Part shown: one piece after another, positions 32,675 to 43,869 of the stretch
Position numbering within the stretch: position 1 is the stretch's first letter
Layout of the letters: every line of letters begins with the position of its first letter
Origin: Flavobacteriales bacterium
GTDB lineage: Bacteria; Bacteroidota; Bacteroidia; Flavobacteriales_F; PHOS-HE28
Assembly: GCA_019638085.1 (NCBI GenBank)
Contig: JAHBUL010000005.1
Location: forward strand, 1-64,000
Length of the DNA: 64,000 nucleotides
Reading direction: 5' to 3'
Notes under the pieces: generated by a model
What the model was told of the DNA's origin: nothing
Seen by the model: only the letters and a program-made list of their open reading frames with translations
The model's database searches: none
Made by a program: the position numbers and the translations under genes

Positions 32675-32684
32675 AGCACCGAAC

Positions 32685-33038
32685 ATGCGTGTCTTTTACA
32701 TTCCCCTCCTTCTTCTCTCCGCCGTGGGCCTTCGGGCACAAGTGGTGGAGATGCCACGCGTAGAAATGCCACGCGTAGAAATGCCGCGCGTGGAATTGCC
32801 AAGCTCCTGCTCTCATGACTTGCGTGATGGAGGACAGGTGCGCACGGCAACCGGCCTTCCTGCGGGAAGGTGGAAGCGCACCTTTTTCAGCGACCGCATA
32901 CAGCTCATCGATCCTTCAGGGGCGCGAGGCATGAAGCTAAAACGATCGGTCACTGGCAAATGGAAGCGCTTGGTGCCTTCCGGCACTGATTCATGGAGCT
33001 TGAACGAGGATACAGGAACGCTGCGGAAGAACTTCTGA
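32685..33038 (+). CDS. Small exported protein with MPRVE repeats
   Basis: A 117-residue protein with a signal peptide ending VGLRAQ. It is followed at once by a five-residue repeat, [VE]MPRVE, present three times exactly and once as PRVEL, encoded by a near-perfect 15-bp DNA repeat. The remaining 75 residues are basic, with two similar segments that each contain a G-x-W-K-R motif (AGRWKRTFF and TGKWKRLVP). There is no lipobox and no sorting domain. I do not recognise a family. A box at 32667 supports expression. Confidence 0.6.
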   Translation: MRVFYIPLLLLSAVGLRAQVVEMPRVEMPRVEMPRVELPSSCSHDLRDGGQVRTATGLPAGRWKRTFFSDRIQLIDPSGARGMKLKRSVTGKWKRLVPSGTDSWSLNEDTGTLRKNF

Positions 33039-33060
33039 GCGGATTGAATGGTTCTTTTCA

Positions 33061-33618
33061 TCATCCGTCATCACGTCCCTTTTCATAGCCTTCGTAGTAG
33101 TAGGATTGGTCGATGCCTTTGAAAACGACCTCGCGATCTGTAATGTCGTCGGTGAGATCGGAACTGAGAAGTGTTCTTAATTCCAAGTCGTTGATCGGGC
33201 TACGCTCCATCGCTTGGAAATAGCGTGTCTTGTCCACGAATTGCCAGTTGATCACCTGTTTCAGTCGCTTTTTCAAGATCATGTCCAGCCATATCCGCAT
33301 GGCTCTGCCGTTGCCTTCCATAAAAGGATGGGCGATGTTCATTTCCACATACTTGGCAACCATCTCTTCAAAAGTGGACTCGGGCATCTGTTCCACATTT
33401 TCCAAAGCCTCCTTCAAATACAAAGCCGTTGCAAACCGGAAGCCGCCTTTTGAGATGTTGTTGGTGCGGATCTTTCCCGCATGATCCAATAGCCCATCGA
33501 ATAAGTACGAGTGTATCTGTTGTAAGCCTTTGAGGCTGCCGACTTCAATGGTATCGATGTCGCCGCTTTCAAACAACCGGTAGGCTTTGCTCAGGCTTTC
33601 CTTGTCAATGTTTTTCAT
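33061..33618 (-). CDS. Class III Fic protein adenylyltransferase
   Basis: A 185-residue AMP-transferase (Fic fold) that moves AMP from ATP to hydroxyl side chains of target proteins. The active-site loop [12 protein letters not shown] holds catalytic His97, Glu101 and Arg108. The C-terminus carries the inhibitory helix motif S-x3-E-G as [11 protein letters not shown] with Glu176, which places it in class III, where toxin and inhibitor are one chain. Long stretches match what I remember of Neisseria meningitidis Fic ([42 protein letters not shown]). That enzyme modifies DNA gyrase and is controlled by tetramer formation and self-AMPylation. No separate antitoxin gene is adjacent, as expected for this class. 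Confidence 0.93.
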   Translation of the reverse strand: MKNIDKESLSKAYRLFESGDIDTIEVGSLKGLQQIHSYLFDGLLDHAGKIRTNNISKGGFRFATALYLKEALENVEQMPESTFEEMVAKYVEMNIAHPFMEGNGRAMRIWLDMILKKRLKQVINWQFVDKTRYFQAMERSPINDLELRTLLSSDLTDDITDREVVFKGIDQSYYYEGYEKGRDDG

Positions 33619-33813
33619 AAGTGGCACTCCTTGGTTTTTCAATGGAAAGGTACGGGTCGGGCACATAATAGAGTCATCGTCGATGCGATACATTTCCGCC
33701 CACGCCAACCGTTAGCTCTGATCCTCTATAGTCCCTGAGGCTGGACGATCGCTGACAACCGGGATCCCGGGTCATGCCCGCAATGACGATAGTATGAACC
33801 TCCGACTGGACGC

Positions 33814-35844
<2,031 letters not shown>

Positions 35845-35911
35845 GCAGGGTTCACGGCCGCATGGATGCGGCGGCGGTGCGGCTAAGTTCGGGCTTGCGT
35901 GAAAACCCGGC

Positions 35912-37432
35912 TCAGCGTATCACCGCGAAGCGTTGCGAAGAACGACCGGTGGCGGTGGTGATGCAGAGCAGGTAGATCCCTTCAGGAACGGTGGAAACAT
36001 CAATGGTCTCGCGTGGGGCGTCATGCATGCGTCCGGAGCGGTACACCCGACCGTCGGTGCCTATGATGCGCCATTCAGCGGAAATGGGGGCCTTGGTTTG
36101 CACGGTCACGTGGTCTGTCGCGGGGTTAGGATGCACCTCCAACGCGGGGCCCGCATCTGCACTGCCAATGCCCAAGAGCACCCCGTCCGGGGTAATGGTC
36201 CCCACTTGGACACCGTTGATCACATAGCCTTCAAGCCACCTGGAGTTCCCGCTCTCAAAGGAGAAGTAATCATAGCGGACCAAGCCGACCCCTTCGCAAT
36301 AGCTGAAGGTGAGTGTTCCATCGGAGAATGGAAGCAACACCTGCGCATCCTGATCACTGGGGCAGAACGAAGCACCATCATTCCCGCCAGGGCTTATGGT
36401 ATACGGTTCAATGACCACCCGTTGGGAAGAATCGAGGGCCGCTACTATCAAAGGCCCTAAAGATGGAGGATATCCCGGTATGGGGCTCATCGAGTCCAAT
36501 GCATGGGGATAGATCGCGCCCTGGATTCCTGACGCGAAAAAATTCGCCTCGGTGAATTGTTCGTGGTCCACCACCAGGTTCACGGTCTCGCTTCCTTGCC
36601 CTTGATCCGTGCCACAGGGAGTCCACCATTGGGGATTGAAGCTCTCTTCAAGCCAATTGAAAACACGCTCCATGGTGTAAGTGGTAACACCTGGGCTGTC
36701 TGCACGGTCGAGTATGCGGTACTTGCTGGTACCTTCCACGTAATGCACGCAGAAACTGCTCTGGAATTGGGATTGATCATGATATTGCAGCACATCACCT
36801 ATCCCGTAATCGAACAAGTCGAGGACGCGGGGGTAGTGCTTCCCTACGGATATCGCTCCGTCCACCCCGGCCAGCACAAGCGTCCCTCCGGCACCACTAC
36901 CGTGCCTGGCAGCCTGGATCCCATGGCCTTTGGAGATCACCACCGTGTCCCCCGTGGAAAAGGCGATGTGCTTCAGGCTGTCCGCTGTGCCGAACAGCGT
37001 TGCGTCCGCCACCGCGAAAAGGGTGGCCGTGCTATTCCCTGGTCCGGTCCAAGTGGACCCCAGCGGCTCCTGGGGGAGAATGAGCAGGGTGTCTTCTTCG
37101 CGCTCGATGGTCCAAGTGGAGCCGGACCGTCGCACCGTGGACCCCGTGCCCTGGGAGCGGCCGGCATGCACCATATCGGTTCCTGTCCCGGACCAGCCTC
37201 CGCATGAATAGCCATCGGAGCAGGCCGAGCACAGCGCTCCGATCCTATTCAACGCATACAGCACACTGTCCGGCCCGAGCGTATCGATCTGCGTGACAAA
37301 GACCTGATTGCTGATCGTATCCGTGCCGTCGTTGCTGTAGTTGTACTTGTAGTCCGGGTTGATCAAGGCCCAGTTCTGTGCGGAAAGCAAACCGCAGATC
37401 AGAGCACCGCAAATGAGCATGAGCTTGCGCAT
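35912..37432 (-). CDS. T9SS-exported hypothetical protein
   Basis: A 506-residue exported protein. Signal peptide ends GLLSAQ. The body has no domain I recognise; it includes a Cys-rich patch (ALCSACSDGYSCGGW) and many beta-rich segments. The C-terminus is a type A T9SS sorting domain (LEVHPNPATDHVTVQT to SSQRFAVIR). Paired Cys near the start and acidic composition suggest a stable secreted protein. It lies upstream of hutU in the same direction, but no functional link is evident. Confidence 0.8.
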   Translation of the reverse strand: MRKLMLICGALICGLLSAQNWALINPDYKYNYSNDGTDTISNQVFVTQIDTLGPDSVLYALNRIGALCSACSDGYSCGGWSGTGTDMVHAGRSQGTGSTVRRSGSTWTIEREEDTLLILPQEPLGSTWTGPGNSTATLFAVADATLFGTADSLKHIAFSTGDTVVISKGHGIQAARHGSGAGGTLVLAGVDGAISVGKHYPRVLDLFDYGIGDVLQYHDQSQFQSSFCVHYVEGTSKYRILDRADSPGVTTYTMERVFNWLEESFNPQWWTPCGTDQGQGSETVNLVVDHEQFTEANFFASGIQGAIYPHALDSMSPIPGYPPSLGPLIVAALDSSQRVVIEPYTISPGGNDGASFCPSDQDAQVLLPFSDGTLTFSYCEGVGLVRYDYFSFESGNSRWLEGYVINGVQVGTITPDGVLLGIGSADAGPALEVHPNPATDHVTVQTKAPISAEWRIIGTDGRVYRSGRMHDAPRETIDVSTVPEGIYLLCITTATGRSSQRFAVIR

Positions 37433-37564
37433 GGTCGCTCGTTTGATCAACAAGATAGGGTGAGCGGCTTAAACGTTGCCTGAGCAGGTTGCACTTTTCC
37501 AGGCTCATGTGGCCTTACACGGAAACCTGCGGGAGGAAATGCTACTGGAAAGCCATCGCGCACA

Positions 37565-39598
37565 CTACAGCGTGAACACCACGTGGCTGTACATGTTCCG
37601 GCCCATGCTGGGGATGCCGGACCAATCGGAGAACGTGGTGTAGTACCGATCCGTGATGTTGTTCACACCGAGGTTGACGGTGAGCCTGTGCTTTTTCAAG
37701 GAGAACTCACGGGAGACGGACAAGTTGCCGATCACGTAGCCCGGCTTACTGGTCTCGCCGAATTCCGCGCTGTTGCGGTTGCGGGTGCTGCCTTCCACAG
37801 AGGCCTCGGCCACATACTTCTTCTTCCCGTACCGCAGTCCGGTGCGACCTTGCAGCGGTTGGATGAGCGGCAGGCGCGTGCCATCGCTGCCCTCCCCATA
37901 TCTGTACGAGGCGCTGCCGAAGAGCAGCCAAGGTTGGTTGAAGCGGTACTCCGCACCCAGCCCAGTGTTGAACAGTGTGGCGTAAGGCAATTGCTCGTAG
38001 ACCTTCACGCCGGAAGCGGTGATGTTCATGGGGAACAGGTCGGGCTGCGGCTTGCCGATGATGTAATCGATGATGTGGAAGTAGGAAGCGGTCCACTCCA
38101 GCATCAGCTTGCCGTGCTTGTAGGTGCTGGAGAGCTCTGCGGAAACGGAGCCTTCGTTGCGCATATCCGGGTCGCCGATGTAATCGTAGTTGTCGTTCGC
38201 GTTCAGCAGGTAGAAGCCGTAGCCCTCGGAGACGGAGGGTGCGCGCTCGCTGAAGCCCAGGCCCACCCGGTTGGTGAAACGACCGCGGTGATGCGCCAAG
38301 GAGGCACCGGCATTCACCAGTACGCGGTTCGTGGATGCGGGCACGTCCACATAAAAGAGCTCCAAGGAGCGGCGACCGAATTCGCTGCCGATGCTGTTCT
38401 CATGGAAACCCAGCCCGCCATACAGCGTGAGATCCAGTTTGGGGCTGAAGCGGATGCGGTCCTCCACGTTCAAGCCGCTGTACAGGGTGTTGACATCCGG
38501 CCAGGTGAGCATGAACATGCTGGGCTCCGCGGGGTTGTTCGGGTGCATCGTCATTTCCGCCAAGGAGTTGTTGCGATGGCCCGCCCACGTGGCCTTGATG
38601 TGGTGCTTGCCCGCCGATGCATACAGCTTGGTGTAGAAGCCCTGCGTGGTACTCCAGCCGGGCATGTCCATGCGGATGGGCACTACCGGCCGCTGGCTGT
38701 CGTCCATCACGTGGTTGATGGTATTGTAGTACACCTTGGTTTCCCACAGGCTGATGGGGCCGTTGCGCGGCAGGTGGCGGTACTGCACCGAGCCGATGAG
38801 GGCTTGCGCCAGCGATACGTCCATCGGCAGGCCGGGGTAACCCACATCGGTGGCCTTGTCGAAGATCAGCGAGGCCTCCAGCTCGTTGCCTTCGCTCAGC
38901 TTGTATCCGGCGATGGCGGAAAGGTTGTACTTGGTGAATTGCGAGTGCTCCACCTCGGAAGAAGTACCGGAGCGATGGCCGGCCTTGTAGTTGGAGGCAT
39001 CGCGGGAGGTAATGTCCAGATCCGTGTAGAAGGAGGAGCTGGAGTAGTTCAGCGCGGCGCCCAGGATACGCTGGTTGTTGTTGGCCTCGAACCCTGCAGA
39101 GGCAGAGGCGCCAAAGCCGCGTTTCGCCTTGAAACCGGACCGGCGGCGCTCCAGATCGATGGAGCCCGCGATGGTGCTGCCGTGTTCGCCGCCGGAAACG
39201 CCGCTCTTGATCCGTGCACGGGACAGGTTGGAGGTTTCCACGTAAGAGGTCACCGGATCCATCTTGTCGGTGCAGGCGCTGTAGATGCGCATGCCATCCA
39301 CCGTGATCACGCTGCGCTCCGTGGACATGCCGTTCAGCATGGGTTCCCATGCGTAGCATCCCCGCCGGATCATGTTCACGGAATTGGACTCGGCCAAGTA
39401 GTTCTCCAACGAACCCAGTGGTTTGTCGCCATGCAGGTGGCAGCTCGGATCCGTGGGCAGGATCACCACGTTCTCAAGCTCCAGAGAGGACAGTGTATCC
39501 AGCGGAGCCTTCACCAAACTGTCCGGTCGGGATTGACCCAACAACACGGTACCCAATTGCAACAGGGCGAACAGGTGGACCAAGCGCCGCAGGTTCAT
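37565..39598 (-). CDS. TonB-dependent outer-membrane receptor
   Basis: A 677-residue receptor with a signal peptide ending TVLLGQ. A plug-like region includes VITVDGMRIYSACTDKMDPVTSYVE and SGVSGGEHGSTIAGSIDLERR; a 22-strand type barrel continues to NITDRYYTTFSDWSG and the terminal aromatic FTL. Conserved words such as GLGFSERAPSVSEGYGFYLLNAND resemble OprC/NosA-type copper receptors. The gene directly upstream in the same direction codes for a Met/His-rich YtkA-like lipoprotein, which also suggests metal uptake. Copper as substrate is inference. Confidence 0.85.
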   Translation of the reverse strand: MNLRRLVHLFALLQLGTVLLGQSRPDSLVKAPLDTLSSLELENVVILPTDPSCHLHGDKPLGSLENYLAESNSVNMIRRGCYAWEPMLNGMSTERSVITVDGMRIYSACTDKMDPVTSYVETSNLSRARIKSGVSGGEHGSTIAGSIDLERRRSGFKAKRGFGASASAGFEANNNQRILGAALNYSSSSFYTDLDITSRDASNYKAGHRSGTSSEVEHSQFTKYNLSAIAGYKLSEGNELEASLIFDKATDVGYPGLPMDVSLAQALIGSVQYRHLPRNGPISLWETKVYYNTINHVMDDSQRPVVPIRMDMPGWSTTQGFYTKLYASAGKHHIKATWAGHRNNSLAEMTMHPNNPAEPSMFMLTWPDVNTLYSGLNVEDRIRFSPKLDLTLYGGLGFHENSIGSEFGRRSLELFYVDVPASTNRVLVNAGASLAHHRGRFTNRVGLGFSERAPSVSEGYGFYLLNANDNYDYIGDPDMRNEGSVSAELSSTYKHGKLMLEWTASYFHIIDYIIGKPQPDLFPMNITASGVKVYEQLPYATLFNTGLGAEYRFNQPWLLFGSASYRYGEGSDGTRLPLIQPLQGRTGLRYGKKKYVAEASVEGSTRNRNSAEFGETSKPGYVIGNLSVSREFSLKKHRLTVNLGVNNITDRYYTTFSDWSGIPSMGRNMYSHVVFTL

Positions 39599-39653
39599 CG
39601 TTACGGTCGATCGGTACTTCCGGACCAAGATCCCATGTGTGCCGTGCAGGGGA

Positions 39654-40520
39654 TCAGAATGATACTTTGAAGTGGACGCTGCTTTCCAGGTTGGTCTCCG
39701 TGATGGCTTCCCCGCAAAGTGCGGTACCGGAGCCATCCTCCACGATCAGGTTGATCTTCCAATAGCCCGTCATGGAAAAGCCGACCTGCCCGTGATAGAA
39801 CCCATCGGCTCCTTGCGTCAGGTCCACATTGCCCGGCGCGGTATGGTTGCCCATGCCCGGCATGCGGGAGTCCACGCGGATGGTGTATCCATCAACCATC
39901 GGGAATTCCGTGTCGTTCACCCTTTTGTACAGTCCAACGATCATGTCATTGGCTCCTTGGCCGGGGTTGCTCGGCTCTACCATGGCCAACAGATAGGTCA
40001 CGCTATCCGTGCCGATGGACGAGGTGTATCGTTTCTTGAAGTCGCTGTCCGAGGCCAGCACGTTCACGGACATCACCACTTCGTGAGGGCCGCTTCCAGT
40101 GTCATAGGTCACGGTCATTTCCCACTGGCCCATGGGACCGCTGGCCATGCTGAAGACCACATCGCCTTGGAAAAGTGCAGGGTCGCTGGACGTGGGTGTG
40201 ATCGCCGAGTAGGGGCAGCTGTGCTGGTGCGTGCTGCCGCCCATGGTCATGGTCATCATGGGCATCCAGCTCAAGCTGGCGTTGCTCACAGCGCTTCCGC
40301 CATGCTTCAGGCGGACGAAGATCGTATTGTGGCCCACAAGCAGTTGGCCGGTCTTGCTGTAAAGCTCCAGCGTATAGGAGCCGTCCGTAGCGGACTGCAG
40401 CAGTTGCAGATCGGTGCCGGCAGGTGCTGGCGGAGCGGGTTCTTCGGCCTCCTCTTTCTTGCAAGAGGAGAAGGCGGCCAAGGCGAACAGGAGAAGGAAG
40501 GAGCGTGTCAGGAGCTTCAT
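39654..40520 (-). CDS. YtkA/FixH-like Met/His-rich lipoprotein
   Basis: A 288-residue lipoprotein with lipobox AAFSSC (Cys20). It has two Ig-like YtkA/FixH-type domains. The first (about 40-150) contains the metal-ligand-like stretch WMPMMTMTMGGSTHQHSCP, and the second (about 160-285) contains MPGMGNHTAPG. Similar proteins accompany copper uptake or copper-enzyme assembly genes. It lies 55 bp upstream of the TonB receptor, so the two form an operon with a -7 box at 40561-40568. Confidence 0.8.
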   Translation of the reverse strand: MKLLTRSFLLLFALAAFSSCKKEEAEEPAPPAPAGTDLQLLQSATDGSYTLELYSKTGQLLVGHNTIFVRLKHGGSAVSNASLSWMPMMTMTMGGSTHQHSCPYSAITPTSSDPALFQGDVVFSMASGPMGQWEMTVTYDTGSGPHEVVMSVNVLASDSDFKKRYTSSIGTDSVTYLLAMVEPSNPGQGANDMIVGLYKRVNDTEFPMVDGYTIRVDSRMPGMGNHTAPGNVDLTQGADGFYHGQVGFSMTGYWKINLIVEDGSGTALCGEAITETNLESSVHFKVSF

Positions 40521-40560
40521 TCAGTTGGTGGGTAGGATGGCAACAGTTGCTGGTTGCGGG

Positions 40561-40568
40561 CAAACATA
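40561..40568 (-). promoter_or_regulatory. -7 box TATGTTTG for the YtkA-TonB operon
   Basis: Exact TAnnTTTG match on the minus strand, 40 bp upstream of the lipoprotein ATG. Confidence 0.55.
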
Positions 40569-40774
40569 TCCCGAAGCGATCTGGACGGAACTGAGGAAGA
40601 TCAGGGGAAAGCTTGTGTTACGGCAGTCTTTGATATGACTCTTTTTGATCGCGTCAAAGGCGCTGACTACCGGGATGCCGCTTATCCAAAGAAGATCGTG
40701 GTCACTTCGCTTGAAATTACGGCGCTTCCCGTAGCGCGGGTTCCAGAGTTTTGCCCACAACCAAACAAGCGCAC

Positions 40775-42409
40775 ATGAAACTCATTACATCCATTGCCAG
40801 TATTGCCTTATTGCTTCAGGCACCGCTCTCATCAGCACAATCCCCTACGCTCGTCAGGGATTTTTACCCCGGGGAGGTGACGGCCACGATCCTGAACCAC
40901 GGAAATCCGAACGGCTTCCGTATCCATAACGACCGCTTGTTGCTCTTCGCAAATGATGGGCCTACTGCGGGAAAGCTCTTTGCCTTGAACGATCTGTCGG
41001 GCAGTGTGGAGGAGCTGGCCCATGTTGGCGGAGTTGCGGGATACACCACCACCAATGGCGGCATCGTTACCAGCGGCGACAACATCTACTTCTTCACCCC
41101 TAATGTATTCGACTATTCCCTGTATGTCGTGCGCAACGGGACCGTCGAACTGCTCGGTACTTTTCCCGGAACTCTCGTGTTCTACTTTGCCGCCATCCCC
41201 CTTCCCGACGGCAAGTTGCTCTTTCCCGGCCATAGCGAGGCGAACGGACACGAACCCTGGGTGACCGACGGTACCCTGGCGGGCACCCACATGGTGAAGG
41301 ACATCATGCCCGGGTCCACCACCAGCTTGGGTTCTCCCTTCCCGCTTTTCCAAGGTTTCGATTTTCAAGGAAGAGCCTACTTTTTGGCCCAGGACGAGAC
41401 CAATGGCATGCAGTTGTGGGTGAGCGATGGTACCGAGGTGGGCACCACCCAATTCGCCGAGGTCAATGAGCAGGACGAGACCGGCGCCATCAGCTTGGAG
41501 TGGTCCAAGAACGAAGATCATTTTATCATCACCACCCCGGACGGCGTCCTGGCATCGGATGGGGCCACCACGGAATTGATGCATCCCGCGACTACCGTGT
41601 TCGTGAAGATCCCAGGTCTCACGTATTCCGTTAGTCCCGAGGGTTGGATGTATTTCATAGTTTCACAGAACGGTGCGCGTTTGTACAGGACAAAGGGAGC
41701 CACAGCCACTACGGAAGCTGTCTTGGATGCCAGCGTGCCTAATCAGGCCTACCCATATTTGACGGAAGTGAACGGCGTATTGTACGCGCTTTCCACCACC
41801 GGCGGGGTCAATACGGCGCTTCTACGGCTCGATCCGGCCACTGGCCAAGCCACTACCATAAAGGCGTTCGCTCCCATTACCAATAGTTCCGGTAGCAACC
41901 AGAACTTCTATGGCTTCCGTGAACTCGGTGATCATTTCTACTTCTTCGGGATCGAAGGCGACACCCACCGTCAATACTGGCGCAGCGATGGTACTACCGC
42001 CGGAACGGAGATGATCAGCAACTTCCAGCCCACCTACATCAACGGTGGACCGAATCCTTCCTCGGCTAACATGATCGCTTTCCAGGATCATTTCGTCTTC
42101 ACGGCCAATAGCGAGGTCGTGGGTTCGGAGCTGTTCGCTGCGCAGGGTGTGGTGGGCATAGCAGAAAACGCCAACGCCAATAGCACGATCAACGCGTGGG
42201 TGGATGCAAGCGGAATGCTGGTGGTGCAGGGCACCGCGCAATTGGGCACGGTGCGGGTGCTGGATGTGACCGGACGTGAGGTGGTACGCAAGGACCAAGT
42301 GCGCGGTGTGCAACTGCGCATTCCACTGGGTCAACGGTCCGCAGGGCTCTATCTTATCCGCAGCGAGCACCAAGGCCAAGTGCGCCAAACGAAGGTGATG
42401 CTCGATTGA
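40775..42409 (+). CDS. T9SS-exported protein with ELWxxDGT-type repeats
   Basis: A 544-residue exported protein with signal peptide ending PLSSAQ. It contains beta-propeller-like repeats of the ELWxxDGTxxGT type: HEPWVTDGTLAGTHMVKDI, MQLWVSDGTEVGTTQF, RQYWRSDGTTAGTEMI and SELFAAQG. The end (about 465-544) is a type A T9SS sorting domain (TVRVLDVTGREVV, GLYLIRSEHQGQ). Likely a surface protein of unknown ligand. It is divergent from the YtkA-like lipoprotein gene and convergent with the DUF5522 gene. Confidence 0.85.
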   Translation: MKLITSIASIALLLQAPLSSAQSPTLVRDFYPGEVTATILNHGNPNGFRIHNDRLLLFANDGPTAGKLFALNDLSGSVEELAHVGGVAGYTTTNGGIVTSGDNIYFFTPNVFDYSLYVVRNGTVELLGTFPGTLVFYFAAIPLPDGKLLFPGHSEANGHEPWVTDGTLAGTHMVKDIMPGSTTSLGSPFPLFQGFDFQGRAYFLAQDETNGMQLWVSDGTEVGTTQFAEVNEQDETGAISLEWSKNEDHFIITTPDGVLASDGATTELMHPATTVFVKIPGLTYSVSPEGWMYFIVSQNGARLYRTKGATATTEAVLDASVPNQAYPYLTEVNGVLYALSTTGGVNTALLRLDPATGQATTIKAFAPITNSSGSNQNFYGFRELGDHFYFFGIEGDTHRQYWRSDGTTAGTEMISNFQPTYINGGPNPSSANMIAFQDHFVFTANSEVVGSELFAAQGVVGIAENANANSTINAWVDASGMLVVQGTAQLGTVRVLDVTGREVVRKDQVRGVQLRIPLGQRSAGLYLIRSEHQGQVRQTKVMLD

Positions 42410-42424
42410 TCGCCCGATCCAGGT

Positions 42425-42691
<267 letters not shown>

Positions 42692-42790
42692 TTATTCACA
42701 ATGGGTGGTGTACAGCTCCGTGGACAGATCGTTCAAAAGCCTCTGGAAGCCCGGTAGCTTCGGCCCTTGCGGAATTTTGCCTGAATTATA

Positions 42791-43771
42791 ATGAAGATCC
42801 AACAGGTGTTGAAAACCTCCTTGGTATGGGTATTGGTGACGGTGCTGGCCCCGGTGCTGGCACAAGCGGGTAGTGCCGATCAGACACCCGAGCAGTACAT
42901 CGCCAAATGGAAGGATGTGGCCGTGAAGAAGATGAAGGAGCATGGCATTCCGGCAAGCATCACCTTGGCCCAAGGCCTGTTGGAAAGCCGCAGTGGCAAT
43001 AGTCTACTGGCCACACAAGGGAACAATCACTTCGGCATCAAGTGTACTCCTGACTGGACCGGCGGAAAGGTCTTCCATGACGACGACAAGAAGAACGACT
43101 GCTTCCGCAAGTACCGCAGCGCCGACCAGAGCTTCGAGGACCATTCGAAATTCCTGATGCGCTCGCGCTATGCGCGATTGTTCGAGCTGAAGCCCACGGA
43201 TTACAAGGGTTGGGCGCATGGCCTTAAGCAATGCGGCTATGCCACCGACCCGCGCTATCCGCACAAGCTGATCGACATCATCGAACGGTACAAGCTGGAC
43301 AACCTTGACCGTGGTGTGGATGTGAGCTATGCCAGCAAGGGCGCAGCACCGGCCAAATCCGCGCACAAGCCTTCAAAGCACGCAGGTGGTCGTAGCGACG
43401 ACAATGTGGTCACCATCGGCAATGCACGCGCTGTGGAACTGTTCGATGGCCGCATCAAGTTCGTGCGGGCCAAGAAAGGGGAGAGCGTGAAGGACATCGC
43501 CGACGAGATCCAGCTGATGCCGGGAGTAGTGGCCAACTGGAACGACATGCCCAAGGATGGCCGGTTCGAGGAAGGCCAGGTGGTTTACATCCAACCCAAG
43601 CGGAACAAGAGCAAGCGGCTGGAAAGCTGCATCGCCGATAGCGGCGAAACGCTGTGGAGCATCAGCCAACGCTACGGGGTGAAGCTGAAGAGGCTGGCCA
43701 AGTACAACGACATGGGTGCCACCGATCCGGTGAACCCGGGGCAGAAGGTCTGGCTGCGGAAGCATCGCTGA
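42791..43771 (+). CDS. Glucosaminidase with LysM domains
   Basis: A 326-residue exported peptidoglycan hydrolase. Signal peptide ends VLAQAG. A GH73-type glucosaminidase domain spans about 35-175, with ITLAQGLLESRSGNSLLA (catalytic Glu), NNHFGIKC and FRKYRSADQSFEDHSKFL. Two LysM modules follow: about 220-272 (VRAKKGESVKDIADEI) and about 280-326 (IADSGETLWSISQRYGVKL), which bind peptidoglycan. It probably acts in wall remodelling or cell separation. Confidence 0.92.
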   Translation: MKIQQVLKTSLVWVLVTVLAPVLAQAGSADQTPEQYIAKWKDVAVKKMKEHGIPASITLAQGLLESRSGNSLLATQGNNHFGIKCTPDWTGGKVFHDDDKKNDCFRKYRSADQSFEDHSKFLMRSRYARLFELKPTDYKGWAHGLKQCGYATDPRYPHKLIDIIERYKLDNLDRGVDVSYASKGAAPAKSAHKPSKHAGGRSDDNVVTIGNARAVELFDGRIKFVRAKKGESVKDIADEIQLMPGVVANWNDMPKDGRFEEGQVVYIQPKRNKSKRLESCIADSGETLWSISQRYGVKLKRLAKYNDMGATDPVNPGQKVWLRKHR

Positions 43772-43775
43772 GCTT

Positions 43776-43861
43776 GAACCGCAACGGTCGCAACGAGCGC
43801 AACGAAATGCACTGGGTACCGCAAGCTTGAATTCTTGGCGTCCGTGGCGCTCGTGGCGGTT
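43776..43861. repeat. REP-like element related to 22364-22522
   Basis: GAACCGCAACGGTCGCAACG at 43776-43795 resembles the reverse complement of 22414-22436. CTTGGCGTCCGTGGCG...GGCGGTT at 43834-43861 resembles 22497-22523. It lies between the convergent glucosaminidase and aroA genes. Confidence 0.5.
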
Positions 43862-43869
43862 AGCCTTTC

